Notes: generated from the sequence alone by a model not told the origin. A stretch of DNA of 64,000 nucleotides from Flammeovirga sp. SJP92 (GCF_001583495.1 NZ_LQAQ01000018.1:294827-358826), one strand, 5' to 3'; positions 18,474-27,156 are shown, numbered from the stretch's first letter. Made by a program: numbers and translations.

Positions 18474-19265
18474 ATGAAACATTTATTATCTTTCGTATTA
18501 TTCGCACTTCCTCTACTAACTTTTCAAACCGCAGATGCTCAGAATTTCAATTCTACTTTCGGGCAGGTGGCTTACGGTTCTGGCAACAAAGATTTTCAGT
18601 TCGGTAACAATACTGAAAACGGAAATATGTGGCTGATCACATTGGATCACGTTTCTGAGTGGAGTTATGGTGGGAATTACGCCTTTATCAACTTTATGGC
18701 TGCTGACAACATGATTCCTGATACTGATTTTGATGGAAATGTAACACACAACGGCCCTATAAGATTGTATACTGAATGGTCGCCATGGTTGTCACTGAAC
18801 AAAATCACAGGTAAAGATCTTGGTTTCTGGATCTTTAAAGATTTTTCTGTTGAAGGTCAATTGAACGTCTCTTATTCTAGTTTTTATGCGCTATTAGGTG
18901 GTGTGGGTATGACTTTCAAGACGTCAAACTATGATACTTTCCTTAAGTTAATGGTCTACTATAAGGCCTCTACTTTTGCAGAAAATACGGATCATTTAGC
19001 TCAAATTACAGGTGTTTATGACATTCCTTTATCTAGAAAAATTGGTCTTCGTTTACAAGGTTTCTTTGATTTCATTCCAAATGGTAAGGAACATTACTAT
19101 TGGGGAACAGATTTCCTTGCACAGCCAAGAGTACTTTACAATTTGGGTCAGCATTTTATGCCTGATGAATTTACTAAACTCGAAATCGGTGTGGATGTTT
19201 ATATGCACTATAATGAATTCATTTCAGTAACTGCACCTCAGGCGGCAGTTCGTCTTACTTGGTAA
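18474..19265 (+). CDS. Tsx-like nucleoside-specific outer-membrane channel
   Basis: A 263-residue protein with a signal peptide ending TADAQ. It resembles the Tsx/OmpK family: an aromatic-rich short barrel with blocks such as GNMWLITLDHVSEWSYGGNYAFINF and a C-terminal strand ending in W (AAVRLTW). Family members let nucleosides cross the outer membrane. The assignment is supported by the next gene 28 bp downstream, an NCS2 purine permease, so both membranes would be served by one operon. The N-terminal motif is divergent from the enterobacterial Tsx, so a related DUF5020-type barrel is possible. Confidence 0.65.
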   Translation: MKHLLSFVLFALPLLTFQTADAQNFNSTFGQVAYGSGNKDFQFGNNTENGNMWLITLDHVSEWSYGGNYAFINFMAADNMIPDTDFDGNVTHNGPIRLYTEWSPWLSLNKITGKDLGFWIFKDFSVEGQLNVSYSSFYALLGGVGMTFKTSNYDTFLKLMVYYKASTFAENTDHLAQITGVYDIPLSRKIGLRLQGFFDFIPNGKEHYYWGTDFLAQPRVLYNLGQHFMPDEFTKLEIGVDVYMHYNEFISVTAPQAAVRLTW

Positions 19266-19293
19266 TAAAATCAATTCAATAACAACTCCAACA

Positions 19294-20619
19294 ATGGAAA
19301 CAAGTTATCAAAAGGGAAGTTTCTTAGAAAACTTCTTCAACTTAAAAAAACACAATACAACGGTCCGTTCGGAAGCCATTGGCGGTATCACCACTTTCCT
19401 TACCATGGCCTATATCTTATTTGTAAACCCAAGTATTTTGGGTGATGCAGGTATGGACAAAGGCGCTTTGTTTACAGTAACATGTGTCGCTTCATTAATT
19501 GGTACATTACTAGCCGCATTTTGGGCTAGAGTACCCTTTGCTATGGCACCCGGCATGGGCCTCAACGCATTTTTCACTTATGCTCTTGTCATAGGTAGAG
19601 GATTATCATGGGAAACAGCTTTGGGTATTGTATTCGTGTCAGGTATCACTTTCATCATATTGACTGTGCTTGGTGTAAGAGAAAAAATTGTCAATGCCAT
19701 TCCTCTTTCATTACGATTAGCTACTTCAGCAGGTATTGGTCTTTTCATCACTTTTATTGGATTTAAAGGAATGGGATTAGTGGTTTCTAACCCTGCCACA
19801 TTAGTTTCTTTGGGGCACTTGAGTACACCAACTATTATAGCCTTACTTGGTCTTGTTTTTATTGTTGTATTAGAAACAATGAAAGTAAGAGGTGGTATCT
19901 TGATTGGCATTATTGTAATGACTGCAGTCGGCATGATGACGGGAGAAGTTGCACTGCCAAAATCAATCATTTCAATCCCTCCATCAATTGCTCCAATTGC
20001 ATTTAAACTAGATATTATGAGTGCTTTGGACCTTGCATTTATAGCTCCAATTTTCTCCTTTATGTTTGTGGATTTATTTGATTCAGTAGGTACAATTGTA
20101 GCTTGTTCTTACGAGGCTAAAATGGTTGATAAAAAAGGTAACATCCCTAAGATTGGGAGAATTCTGGAAGCAGACTCTGTAGCAACAGTGATTGGCTCAC
20201 TTTTAGGCACTTCTACAACGACAACTTATATTGAATCCGCATCAGGAATCGCTCAAGGAGCAAGAACAGGTTTAGCTTCTGTTTTCACCGCAGCGTTATT
20301 TGCAATTGCATTATTATTCTCACCTATTGTGACAATTGTTCCTGCGTTTGCTACTGCTCCAGCTTTAGTGATGGTAGGCATTTATATGTTTAAAAATATC
20401 AAAGCCATTAAGTTTGATGATTTGGTAGAAGGTGCTCCTGCATTTTTAACGATCATTCTTATGCCACTGACTTATAGCATTAGTAATGGCTTAACTTTCG
20501 GTTTCCTCTCTTATTTAGTAATTGCTATTTGTAGTGGACAAGTAGGTAGAATCTCGAAAGTAATGTGGGTAATTGGCCTCTTATCAGCAATTAACCTATA
20601 TATTTCGGCTATCGCCTAA
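19294..20619 (+). CDS. NCS2 family purine permease (AzgA/PbuG type)
   Basis: A 441-residue inner-membrane protein with about 12-14 hydrophobic segments and the hallmark motifs of the AzgA-like guanine/hypoxanthine permeases: EAIGGITTFLTMAYILFVNP near the N-terminus, APGMGLNAFFTY, and FDSVGTIVACSYEA with the ESASGIAQGARTGLASV block that lines the substrate site. It is expected to import hypoxanthine, guanine or adenine by proton symport. It follows the Tsx-like channel in the same operon. A terminator closes the unit. Confidence 0.9.
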   Translation: METSYQKGSFLENFFNLKKHNTTVRSEAIGGITTFLTMAYILFVNPSILGDAGMDKGALFTVTCVASLIGTLLAAFWARVPFAMAPGMGLNAFFTYALVIGRGLSWETALGIVFVSGITFIILTVLGVREKIVNAIPLSLRLATSAGIGLFITFIGFKGMGLVVSNPATLVSLGHLSTPTIIALLGLVFIVVLETMKVRGGILIGIIVMTAVGMMTGEVALPKSIISIPPSIAPIAFKLDIMSALDLAFIAPIFSFMFVDLFDSVGTIVACSYEAKMVDKKGNIPKIGRILEADSVATVIGSLLGTSTTTTYIESASGIAQGARTGLASVFTAALFAIALLFSPIVTIVPAFATAPALVMVGIYMFKNIKAIKFDDLVEGAPAFLTIILMPLTYSISNGLTFGFLSYLVIAICSGQVGRISKVMWVIGLLSAINLYISAIA

Positions 20620-20640
20620 CATTGATAAATACACTCACCA

Positions 20641-20683
20641 AAAAGCCAACAGTACTATTTGGAGATATTGTTGGCTTTTTTTG
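20641..20683 (+). terminator. Intrinsic terminator of the purine-transport operon
   Basis: An 8-bp stem (AGCCAACA/TGTTGGCT) with a 16-nt loop followed by seven T residues, 20 nt past the permease stop. Confidence 0.85.
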
Positions 20684-20782
20684 GTAAAATTGAACTATAA
20701 TCATTATTATTACAGTTTATCATTGGTTAATGGTTATCACTCTTGTTTTCTATACTTGTTACGGTTTACCCCTACTATTATC

Positions 20783-21493
20783 ATGCCCGTAGATTTTGAG
20801 AATATATTAGAAGATCACAAAAAGTTTTTGAGTATTGGCAACAATACTTTTCATTATATATATGATTGTACAAAGTTAAGATTCGAATATTTACCCTCCT
20901 CTTTTACAGAAGAGACAGGATACGCTATTAATGAAGCGTTGTTCAACTCTGATTTCTTTTTAACTCCAATTAAAGATTTCGGTCCTATCATTAAAACGTT
21001 AGGTGAACTACTTACCCACTTTGTAAAAAACTTCAAAGAATATATTCATCATTATACTATTTTTTATTATTATCCTCTTTTACATAAAGATGGAAATATT
21101 TACCCTTGTCTAGTACAGGTACGAGTGCTTGAACTGACTGATGATGGCCGTATAAAGTATGTTTTAGCATACAATCAAATCATAAAGAAGAAATACGATA
21201 GAACGAGAGCATTCAATTTGAGTTTTATTGCTCATGATCAACAGTTTCCGTCCTTCTATCATGTGGACTCTTTAGAAAGCTTCGAGCAGGTTATTAATAT
21301 TCGAAAGCTGTCAAAAAGAGAAATTGAAATACTAAAATTAGTTTCCGAAGGTGAATCGAATAATATCATTTCCAATAAATTAAACATCAGTATACATACT
21401 ATCTCAACCCATAAAAAAAATATCATCTCTAAAACAAACACACCAAATATTATGGTGGCTATTCAGAAGGCTATACTTCAAAAAATCTTTTAA
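20783..21493 (+). CDS. LuxR-type transcriptional regulator with PAS-like N-terminus
   Basis: I place the start at the ATG at 20783 (MPVDFENILEDHKK). The longer open frame from 20573 would run through the upstream terminator and the end of the permease gene. The N-terminal ~165 residues look like a PAS-type sensor (SFTEETGYAINEALFNSDFFLTPIKD). The last 60 residues form a GerE/LuxR helix-turn-helix (LSKREIEILKLVSEGESNNIISNKLNISIHTISTHKKNI). No receiver domain is visible. It is followed 17 bp later by a paralogue. The target genes are unknown; the purine operon upstream is an obvious candidate but only by position. Confidence 0.82.
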   Translation: MPVDFENILEDHKKFLSIGNNTFHYIYDCTKLRFEYLPSSFTEETGYAINEALFNSDFFLTPIKDFGPIIKTLGELLTHFVKNFKEYIHHYTIFYYYPLLHKDGNIYPCLVQVRVLELTDDGRIKYVLAYNQIIKKKYDRTRAFNLSFIAHDQQFPSFYHVDSLESFEQVINIRKLSKREIEILKLVSEGESNNIISNKLNISIHTISTHKKNIISKTNTPNIMVAIQKAILQKIF

Positions 21494-21510
21494 CACAAAA
21501 CAAAAGATAA

Positions 21511-22296
21511 ATGTTAGTCAATTTTATTGAACAAATTCAAGAAACTTACAAAGAGAATTGTGATTACTTTATTAAAAATTTAAAGAACAAAAACTTTATA
21601 AATGATTCTTTTCAAAACGTAAACGATTATATACTGCCGGGTAAATCATTAAAATTTCTGATTAATGTTAAAGATCAAAGCTTTATTTTACTAGAAAATG
21701 CAGGCTTCAAATTTGATGTTCCAAGAGTGCCAACTTCAATGAATATTCTATTCTATGATCTAGAAAATTACCTACTAGAAGAAGATAAAAGTATTTATAT
21801 CAATGCCATTGATGTGATGTTCAAAAAGCATTTGACTTTATTCAACGAACAAGATCCTTTTTTATTCAGATCCAGTTTTATATTCAGAACAAAAAAAGAC
21901 GGTGAAAGAATCACTTCCTATCTCCAACAAAATATACCTGTTGAGATTATAGATGGCAGAATAAAGAAGTTTTTATGTATTGTGACCGATATTTCACATA
22001 CTTTTGTTGAACAAGATCATAAAATTTCTTTTTATAATTTGAAGAATAAGGAAGAATACCATTATGATCTTATGGTAGATCAAAAACAAGAAAATCACAC
22101 ACAATTATACCTTTCCAACAGAGAACTTGAAATTCTACAGTATGTTATTAAAGGATTGAATACCAAAGACATGGCCAAAGCGTTGGAGATTTCTGTAGAA
22201 ACAGTGAACAGGCACCGGAAAAATATGATAAAGAAAAATAACAAGAAAAACATCATACATCTTGCCACAGAAGCGTTCAAACAGAATCTGATTTAA
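21511..22296 (+). CDS. LuxR-type transcriptional regulator, second tandem copy
   Basis: A 261-residue regulator with the same plan as its neighbour: an N-terminal PAS-like region (residues ~30-180, with PTSMNILFYDLENYLLEEDK) and a C-terminal GerE-type HTH (LSNRELEILQYVIKGLNTKDMAKALEISVETVNRHRKNM). The two proteins differ clearly in sequence, so the duplication is old. They are probably co-transcribed and could form heterodimers, which is inference. No signal-sensing residues can be named. Confidence 0.82.
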   Translation: MLVNFIEQIQETYKENCDYFIKNLKNKNFINDSFQNVNDYILPGKSLKFLINVKDQSFILLENAGFKFDVPRVPTSMNILFYDLENYLLEEDKSIYINAIDVMFKKHLTLFNEQDPFLFRSSFIFRTKKDGERITSYLQQNIPVEIIDGRIKKFLCIVTDISHTFVEQDHKISFYNLKNKEEYHYDLMVDQKQENHTQLYLSNRELEILQYVIKGLNTKDMAKALEISVETVNRHRKNMIKKNNKKNIIHLATEAFKQNLI

Positions 22297-22374
22297 CCCT
22301 TTTTATATTAGTTTGATATGGTTGATTTAACTTTATATCACAATTGAAAATTTATGCATCTTTGATTTCTCTGT

Positions 22375-22382
22375 TATATTTG
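22375..22382 (+). promoter_or_regulatory. -7 box upstream of the beta-propeller gene
   Basis: TATATTTG matches TAnnTTTG and lies 40 bp before the start codon. The -33 position carries TTTA rather than TTTG. Confidence 0.5.
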
Positions 22383-22422
22383 CATCAAACAATGACTCCA
22401 AATAGACTTAATATCTAACAAG

Positions 22423-23286
22423 ATGTATAAATTATTATTTAGTTTATTAATTACTTTATCTCTTTTTAGTACCGTTTCGGGACAAGACAAAGAAGCAAAG
22501 AAGAAGAAAAATAAAAAGACACTTTCAGCAGATCCTGACGCCAAACTTCAATCTCCACATGATATTGCTTTTGATGAAAAATCTGGATTATTCTTTATCA
22601 GTTCATCAGGAAATCATGGAATTATTAAAAGAGGCCGAAGAGGGGGTGCTGTATTCGTTACAAAAGATTTAGTACATCCAAGAGGAGTTACTATTTTAAA
22701 TAGTATTCTGTATGTAGCGGATTCAAATAGAGTGAAAGGTTTTAATATCAAAGACAATAAAGAGGTTTTTAACGTTGAAGTAAAAGGCTCAAAGGCTTTG
22801 CATGCCATCACTTGCAATGGTGGCCTTCTATATGTTTCAGATAAAGAAGTTTCAAAAGTATACAGTGTGAATGTTAAATCAGAAGAGGTAGAGACAATCA
22901 CTTCTGACGTTCCTTCTCCAACAGGGGTGTATTTTGATAAAAAATCAAAAGACTTATTAATATTAAGCTCTTTAGAAACTGCCGGTGGTGTCTATTCTTA
23001 TTCTCCAAAAAATAAAACGACCGAGTTGAAGCTTCAAGTCGTGGACTTTCCTTACTTGGAAGACATCACTTTTAATGGTTCTTTGAGCTATTATATCACT
23101 GCTTGGGGTGCTGATCATAAGGAAAATGTGATTATCAAAATCAATAGTTCACTATCTAGAGAACCCCGTATTATCCAATCTTCAAGTGATGGACCAAGCG
23201 GCATGATTTACATTAAAAGAACTAATGAATTAGCAATTGCCAGCGAATACGCCAACAATCTAAATATCATAAAATTAGGCTATTAA
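22423..23286 (+). CDS. Secreted SMP-30/NHL-like beta-propeller protein
   Basis: A signal peptide (to VSGQ) and a basic linker of alternating Lys (EAKKKKNKK) precede repeated beta-propeller blades with the LxxPHDIAFDEKSGLFFIS, HPRGVTILNSILYVADS and SPTGVYFDKKSKDLLILS pattern seen in SMP-30/gluconolactonase-like and NHL proteins. The metal-binding residues of true gluconolactonases are not obvious, so an enzymatic role is not claimed. It is flanked by its own promoter and terminator. Confidence 0.7.
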   Translation: MYKLLFSLLITLSLFSTVSGQDKEAKKKKNKKTLSADPDAKLQSPHDIAFDEKSGLFFISSSGNHGIIKRGRRGGAVFVTKDLVHPRGVTILNSILYVADSNRVKGFNIKDNKEVFNVEVKGSKALHAITCNGGLLYVSDKEVSKVYSVNVKSEEVETITSDVPSPTGVYFDKKSKDLLILSSLETAGGVYSYSPKNKTTELKLQVVDFPYLEDITFNGSLSYYITAWGADHKENVIIKINSSLSREPRIIQSSSDGPSGMIYIKRTNELAIASEYANNLNIIKLGY

Positions 23287-23320
23287 GAATTGAAAAAAAT
23301 ATCTTATTAAGACTTAATCA

Positions 23321-23356
23321 AAAGAGTAAACTTTAATAAAAGTTTACTCTTTTTTT
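23321..23356 (+). terminator. Intrinsic terminator of the beta-propeller gene
   Basis: A 12-bp stem (AGAGTAAACTTT/AAAGTTTACTCT) with a 4-nt loop and a run of T residues, 35 nt after the stop codon. Confidence 0.88.
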
Positions 23357-23448
23357 GTTATATTATTCAAAATTCACAAGTTCTTCTTAGTTTTTTCATA
23401 TATTATGGAAACATGTAAAAGTCACTCAGAATATCTTGTATTGCCTTA

Positions 23449-23919
23449 ATGAGAAACGTATTTATTTTGTCTGCTATTCTACTGATATTTTCAGGATGCA
23501 ATAGTTCAGAAGAGATTAACACTACACTAAGCTACGAAGCAACCAAAGGGTTCCATGAAGTGGAATGGATTGGAGACGACGAACTGAAAATGGTCGTCTT
23601 TAATGAAATTTCAGACATTGGAAAAGGTACAATTACCTTACCTGAAGGGCACGTATGGCCTAAATCAATCACAGTGAAGCTTCCTTTCCCCCGTTTAGAA
23701 GGATTCAAAGCTTACACTAATCTTGACAAAGAACATCTTTTCGAGCATTTTCATGCTGCGGGTGTTGGGAATAACCAATACATTGCCACCTATAAAGGTG
23801 CTGAAAAGAAACGAATTGTAAAAGACGAACCTTTTGTTGAAATAGAATTACCTCATGAGATGTGGGCGGATAACCCCAAAATCATCTACATTGAATGGGT
23901 GAACCTTTTCAGAATTTAA
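23449..23919 (+). CDS. Hypothetical lipoprotein
   Basis: A 156-residue protein with a lipoprotein signal (lipobox IFSGC after a hydrophobic stretch). The mature part is a single compact beta-rich domain with alternating charged residues and several aromatics (GFHEVEWIGDDELKMVV, HEMWADNPKIIYIEWVNLFRI). I do not recognise the family. It is monocistronic and sits between a terminator and a long inverted repeat. Real gene status is supported by the lipobox and normal codon use. Confidence 0.7.
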   Translation: MRNVFILSAILLIFSGCNSSEEINTTLSYEATKGFHEVEWIGDDELKMVVFNEISDIGKGTITLPEGHVWPKSITVKLPFPRLEGFKAYTNLDKEHLFEHFHAAGVGNNQYIATYKGAEKKRIVKDEPFVEIELPHEMWADNPKIIYIEWVNLFRI

Positions 23920-24006
23920 ATTAAATCGACTTTTACAATATCATTGTCTCACGTTATTCACAGATCAAAGTAATTCATATTTAATCTGCGACCTTGATAA
24001 CAGTAT

Positions 24007-24050
24007 ATTCTTTAAGAAGAAAAGGTTTAAATCTTTTCTTCTTAAAGAAT
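24007..24050. repeat. Perfect 18-bp inverted repeat
   Basis: ATTCTTTAAGAAGAAAAG and its exact reverse complement flank an 8-nt loop (GTTTAAAT). No T run follows in either direction. It lies between the lipoprotein stop and the helicase promoter. It could act as a terminator of the lipoprotein transcript or be a protein-binding site. Confidence 0.7.
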
Positions 24051-24094
24051 GTATATATCCTCTCAATAACTAACAGAATCCCAATTATTCAGAT

Positions 24095-24102
24095 TACCTT
24101 TG
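24095..24102 (+). promoter_or_regulatory. -7 box of the DEAD-box helicase gene
   Basis: TACCTTTG matches TAnnTTTG. A transcript starting near 24109 has a ~20-nt leader to the ATG at 24130. The box overlaps the alternative TTG start at 24100, which makes the ATG at 24130 the real start. Confidence 0.6.
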
Positions 24103-24129
24103 CACTCGAAAGCATTAAAAACAATCATA

Positions 24130-25344
24130 ATGACATTCAAGGAATTAGGAATCTCAAGTGCTATTATTAAAGCACTCAAAGAAAATGGAATTGAAGAACC
24201 GACGTCTATTCAGGAAAAATCAATCCCATTTTTATTAAATCAGGGCACGGATTTTATTGGACAGGCACAAACTGGAACAGGCAAAACAGCCGCTTTTGGA
24301 CTGCCTTTACTTCAATTAGTCAATCCTAAAAGCCCTCAACCCCAAGCATTGATTTTATCTCCTACAAGAGAGTTAGGACAACAGATACAGAAACAACTTT
24401 TCCGTTTCACAAAATACTACCACAAAATTTTTTGTGAAGCAGTATATGGTGGTGCCTCATTGGATCAGCAGATCAACAACCTCAAGCGTCCTACACAGAT
24501 TATCGTCGCTACTCCGGGCCGTTTATTGGACTTGGTAGATAGAAACGCTATTGACCTGTCGTATGTGAAGACTGTAGTGATGGATGAAGCGGACGAAATG
24601 TTGAGCATGGGCTTCAAAGAAGATCTTTCTAAGATTTTGCGTTTGACAACACACAAAAAAGCAACTTGGCTGTTCTCTGCTACATTCCCAGCAGGTATCA
24701 AGGACATCATTAAAAAATACATGGCAAAAGATGCTCACCGTATTGAGGTGAACCCATTCAACGTCATCAATAAAAAAATCAAGTTCGAGTACATTTTAGC
24801 AGAGCAAAAGCAAAAAATGGAAACACTCAACTGGTTTATCCGTCAGCAAGGTGATGCTAGAGGTGTTATTTTCACTAAGACAAAAGCGGAAGCACAACAA
24901 GTAGCAAAGCAACTGCACGGCAAGCAATTCAAAGCGGAGTCTATTCATGGTGACCTTAATCAAAAGGAAAGAGACAAAGTGATGCGTGCCTTCAAAGGTA
25001 ATAAATTACAAATCTTGGTAGCTACTGATTTGGCGGCAAGAGGTATTGACATCGCAGATTTAGCGTATGTGGTGCATTATCAGCTTCCAGATAAGACAGA
25101 GTACTTTACACACAGAAGTGGCCGTACGGCAAGAGCTGGCAAGTCTGGCGTATCTTTATGTATTGTAAGTAAGAAAGAGTTAAGCAAGCTGGATGAGATT
25201 GAAGACGAGTTTGGTATTACTATGGGTACGGCAAGAGCTGGCAAGTCTGGCGTATCTTTATGTATTGTAAGTAAGAAAGAGTTAAGCAAGCTGGATGAGA
25301 TTGAAGACGAGTTTGGTATTACTATGGAACAAATTTTCGATTAA
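24130..25344 (+). CDS. DEAD-box RNA helicase with duplicated C-terminal segment
   Basis: An ATP-dependent RNA helicase with all core motifs: Q motif (GIEEPTSIQ), Walker A AQTGTGKT (residues 45-52), PTRELGQQ, DEAD at 151-154, SAT, and the RecA2 motifs ATDLAARGID and HRSGRTARAG (from about 328). The start at 24130 is set by the promoter. After motif VI an exact 102-bp tandem duplication repeats 34 residues, so the tail carries two copies of TARAGKSG...EFGITM. The first copy preserves motif VI, so the core should remain functional. Without the repeat the protein would be ~371 residues, a minimal two-domain helicase. Likely role: ribosome assembly or cold-related RNA unwinding, as in related DeaD/CshA proteins. 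Confidence 0.9.
   Translation: MTFKELGISSAIIKALKENGIEEPTSIQEKSIPFLLNQGTDFIGQAQTGTGKTAAFGLPLLQLVNPKSPQPQALILSPTRELGQQIQKQLFRFTKYYHKIFCEAVYGGASLDQQINNLKRPTQIIVATPGRLLDLVDRNAIDLSYVKTVVMDEADEMLSMGFKEDLSKILRLTTHKKATWLFSATFPAGIKDIIKKYMAKDAHRIEVNPFNVINKKIKFEYILAEQKQKMETLNWFIRQQGDARGVIFTKTKAEAQQVAKQLHGKQFKAESIHGDLNQKERDKVMRAFKGNKLQILVATDLAARGIDIADLAYVVHYQLPDKTEYFTHRSGRTARAGKSGVSLCIVSKKELSKLDEIEDEFGITMGTARAGKSGVSLCIVSKKELSKLDEIEDEFGITMEQIFD
25124..25327 (+). repeat. Exact in-frame 102-bp tandem duplication inside the helicase gene
   Basis: Unit 1 spans 25124-25225 and unit 2 spans 25226-25327. The two read identically over the whole length. The unit is 34 codons, so the reading frame is kept. The lack of any difference means it is recent, or an assembly artefact. 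Confidence 0.95.
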
Positions 25345-25365
25345 GCTACAGCTTCATCATAATAC

Positions 25366-25405
25366 AAAAAAGGCTAGGTTGAATTCATGATCAACCTAGC
25401 CTTTT
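25366..25405. terminator. Bidirectional intrinsic terminator between helicase and ompH genes
   Basis: A perfect 13-bp stem (AAGGCTAGGTTGA/TCAACCTAGCCTT) with an 8-nt loop is flanked by A and T runs and serves the two convergent transcription units. Confidence 0.9.
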
Positions 25406-25450
25406 CTTTTGGTATTGAAACAAGTATTATCTTGTCAGTGGTATACCAAA

Positions 25451-25957
25451 TTATTTTACTTTTTGAATTACAGATTCAGTAATATCATCAGCACCATCGT
25501 TGTATAATAACATTTCGATTGGCAATACATATTGATATCCTTGTGCCTTTGCAACTTCTGCTAATGCTTTTTCTGCTTTTTGACGTAAAGGTGTAATTGC
25601 TTCGTTTTGACGTTTTGCAAAGTTTTGTTGAGCAGTTTGCTGAAACTCTTGCAAGTTTCTTTGTAACAACTCTAACTCTTGTGCTTTTTGTTGGATGATT
25701 TCTGGTAACCAGTTTGGTTGGTTTTGTTGGAAATCAGCATACTTCGACTGAAACTCTTGCTCTTGTTGTTGCATAGAAGTATACAATTGGTTTTGATAGC
25801 TTTCCAATTCCTTCATTTTTGTTTCAAATTCAGGGATTGATCTTACTACACTATCAAGGTTCGCGTAAGCAAAGATTTTAGTTTGAGCTGCACTTTCATT
25901 TGAGAAGCTCATAAGCATCACTGCAAATAAAGATGCGAATATAACTTTTAATTTCAT
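25451..25957 (-). CDS. OmpH/Skp family periplasmic chaperone, copy 3
   Basis: A 168-residue protein with a signal peptide (to SAAQ) and a long Gln/Glu-rich coiled coil (MQQQEQEFQSKYADFQQNQPNWLPEII) flanked by a small beta body (AYANLDSVVRSIPEFETKM), the Skp layout. Skp-like proteins trimerise and carry unfolded outer-membrane proteins to the BAM complex. It is the last of three tandem homologues on the minus strand. The spacing is 36 bp to the next copy. Confidence 0.88.
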   Translation of the reverse strand: MKLKVIFASLFAVMLMSFSNESAAQTKIFAYANLDSVVRSIPEFETKMKELESYQNQLYTSMQQQEQEFQSKYADFQQNQPNWLPEIIQQKAQELELLQRNLQEFQQTAQQNFAKRQNEAITPLRQKAEKALAEVAKAQGYQYVLPIEMLLYNDGADDITESVIQKVK

Positions 25958-25992
25958 TGTTCTTCGTTTGTAAGTTCTAAAAACTAATTTGA

Positions 25993-26508
25993 CTATTGAC
26001 CGTTCATTTTGGCAATTACCTTACCAGTAATGTCCTCTCCATTGGCGTCAATAAGGAAAGCACCAATTCTTGCCATAACTCCTTTAGCTATAACAATTGA
26101 ATAACCGCCTTCTTTGGCAACTGCTTCCACTTGCGACTCTAACTTTTTCATTAGAGGCTCCATTGCTTCCGCTTGCTTTTTGTTGATACCTTGTGAAGCT
26201 CTTTGTTGTAATTCTTGAACTTCTTGTTGTAGAGCTTGTAACTCTTTTTCTTTTTCTTGAATCTCAGCAGGAGCCATTGATTGCTGACCTTGCATTAACT
26301 GTTGGTATTTCTCCTGCAAAGTACGTTGCTTCATTTCTATTTGAGTTTTAAACTGCTTTGCATAAGACTCAATAATCTTCTGCTGCGTTTTAAACTCTGC
26401 CATAGAAGTAATCACACTATCCTCATTGATATAGGCTACTTTTTGTTGAGCCATTGCCACTGAAGATAGCATCATCAACGACCAAAGCGCGAATAAGATT
26501 TTCTTCAT
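25993..26508 (-). CDS. OmpH/Skp family periplasmic chaperone, copy 2
   Basis: A 171-residue homologue with a signal peptide to MAQ, body YINEDSVITSMAEF, and coiled coil KEKELQALQQEVQELQQRASQ. It is closer to copy 3 than to copy 1. A TATTTTTG box (26571-26578 on the minus strand) lies 63 bp upstream of its start, so this copy may be transcribed apart from the upstream one. Confidence 0.88.
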   Translation of the reverse strand: MKKILFALWSLMMLSSVAMAQQKVAYINEDSVITSMAEFKTQQKIIESYAKQFKTQIEMKQRTLQEKYQQLMQGQQSMAPAEIQEKEKELQALQQEVQELQQRASQGINKKQAEAMEPLMKKLESQVEAVAKEGGYSIVIAKGVMARIGAFLIDANGEDITGKVIAKMNGQ

Positions 26509-26570
26509 TGCGTAATTAATTTCTCTGTTTATTTATAAAAACACTAAACTGACTAGTACGGTTTTCCTTG

Positions 26571-26578
26571 CAAAAATA
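26571..26578 (-). promoter_or_regulatory. -7 box upstream of ompH copy 2
   Basis: The minus strand reads TATTTTTG, an exact TAnnTTTG match just outside the 3' end of copy 1. I see no TTTG at the -33 position, which would lie inside copy 1. Confidence 0.45.
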
Positions 26579-26582
26579 TAAA

Positions 26583-27116
26583 TTATCTTGGAGAATCCTC
26601 AGGATCTCCCTCTCCAAGTTCGTCTAAAACGAAATCGGTATAGTTATAACGTGGATCTGAGTAGATTAAAGTTATATCTGAAGCTTTGTCAAATAAAAAA
26701 TTTAACTTTTTTTGTCTAGCCACCGCCTCACAAGCTTTTGATATTTTGTCTTGCAGCGGTTTCATAAACTCCATTCTCTTGGAGTACAAAAGACCTTCAT
26801 AACCAAAATGATTGGTTTGAAATTCTCTCATATCTTGTTTTAAACTAGCAATGGCTTCTAGCTTTTCAGCTTTCATTTCAGGAGTTAGTAAAATCTCTTC
26901 ATGTGTGTAAGCACGCTCAAGGTCTTCTACCTCCTTTTTCATGTCATCTAGCTCTTTCAACCATTTGTCCGTTAGTTTTTTTAGTTTTTCCTCAGCTTCA
27001 TTGTACTCTGGCAAGGACTCTATGATCACTTGTGAATCAATGTATCCAAACCTTTGCGCCGATGCCAACGGAACGTTGATTAAAAAGAACAGACTAATCA
27101 GGAGTAAGTTCTTCAT
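26583..27116 (-). CDS. OmpH/Skp family periplasmic chaperone, copy 1 (divergent)
   Basis: The start at 27114-27116 (MKNLLLISLFFLINVPLASA) gives a normal signal peptide; an upstream start at 27140 would add 8 residues. The body motif GYIDSQVIIESLPEYNEAEEKL is typical of Bacteroidota OmpH. The helical arm and an acidic C-terminal tail (DELGEGDPEDSPR) make it the most divergent and longest of the three. The methyltransferase gene ends 40 bp upstream, so it may be in one transcript with it. No bamA gene is seen in the window. Confidence 0.87.
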   Translation of the reverse strand: MKNLLLISLFFLINVPLASAQRFGYIDSQVIIESLPEYNEAEEKLKKLTDKWLKELDDMKKEVEDLERAYTHEEILLTPEMKAEKLEAIASLKQDMREFQTNHFGYEGLLYSKRMEFMKPLQDKISKACEAVARQKKLNFLFDKASDITLIYSDPRYNYTDFVLDELGEGDPEDSPR

Positions 27117-27156
27117 ATTTTTCAGCATAAATTTCGTCAAATATGCTTATTAAATT

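Noticed and set aside
20573..20782. N-terminal extension of the first LuxR gene
   Set aside because: It would run through the permease end and a strong terminator; the ATG at 20783 fits the PAS-like start.
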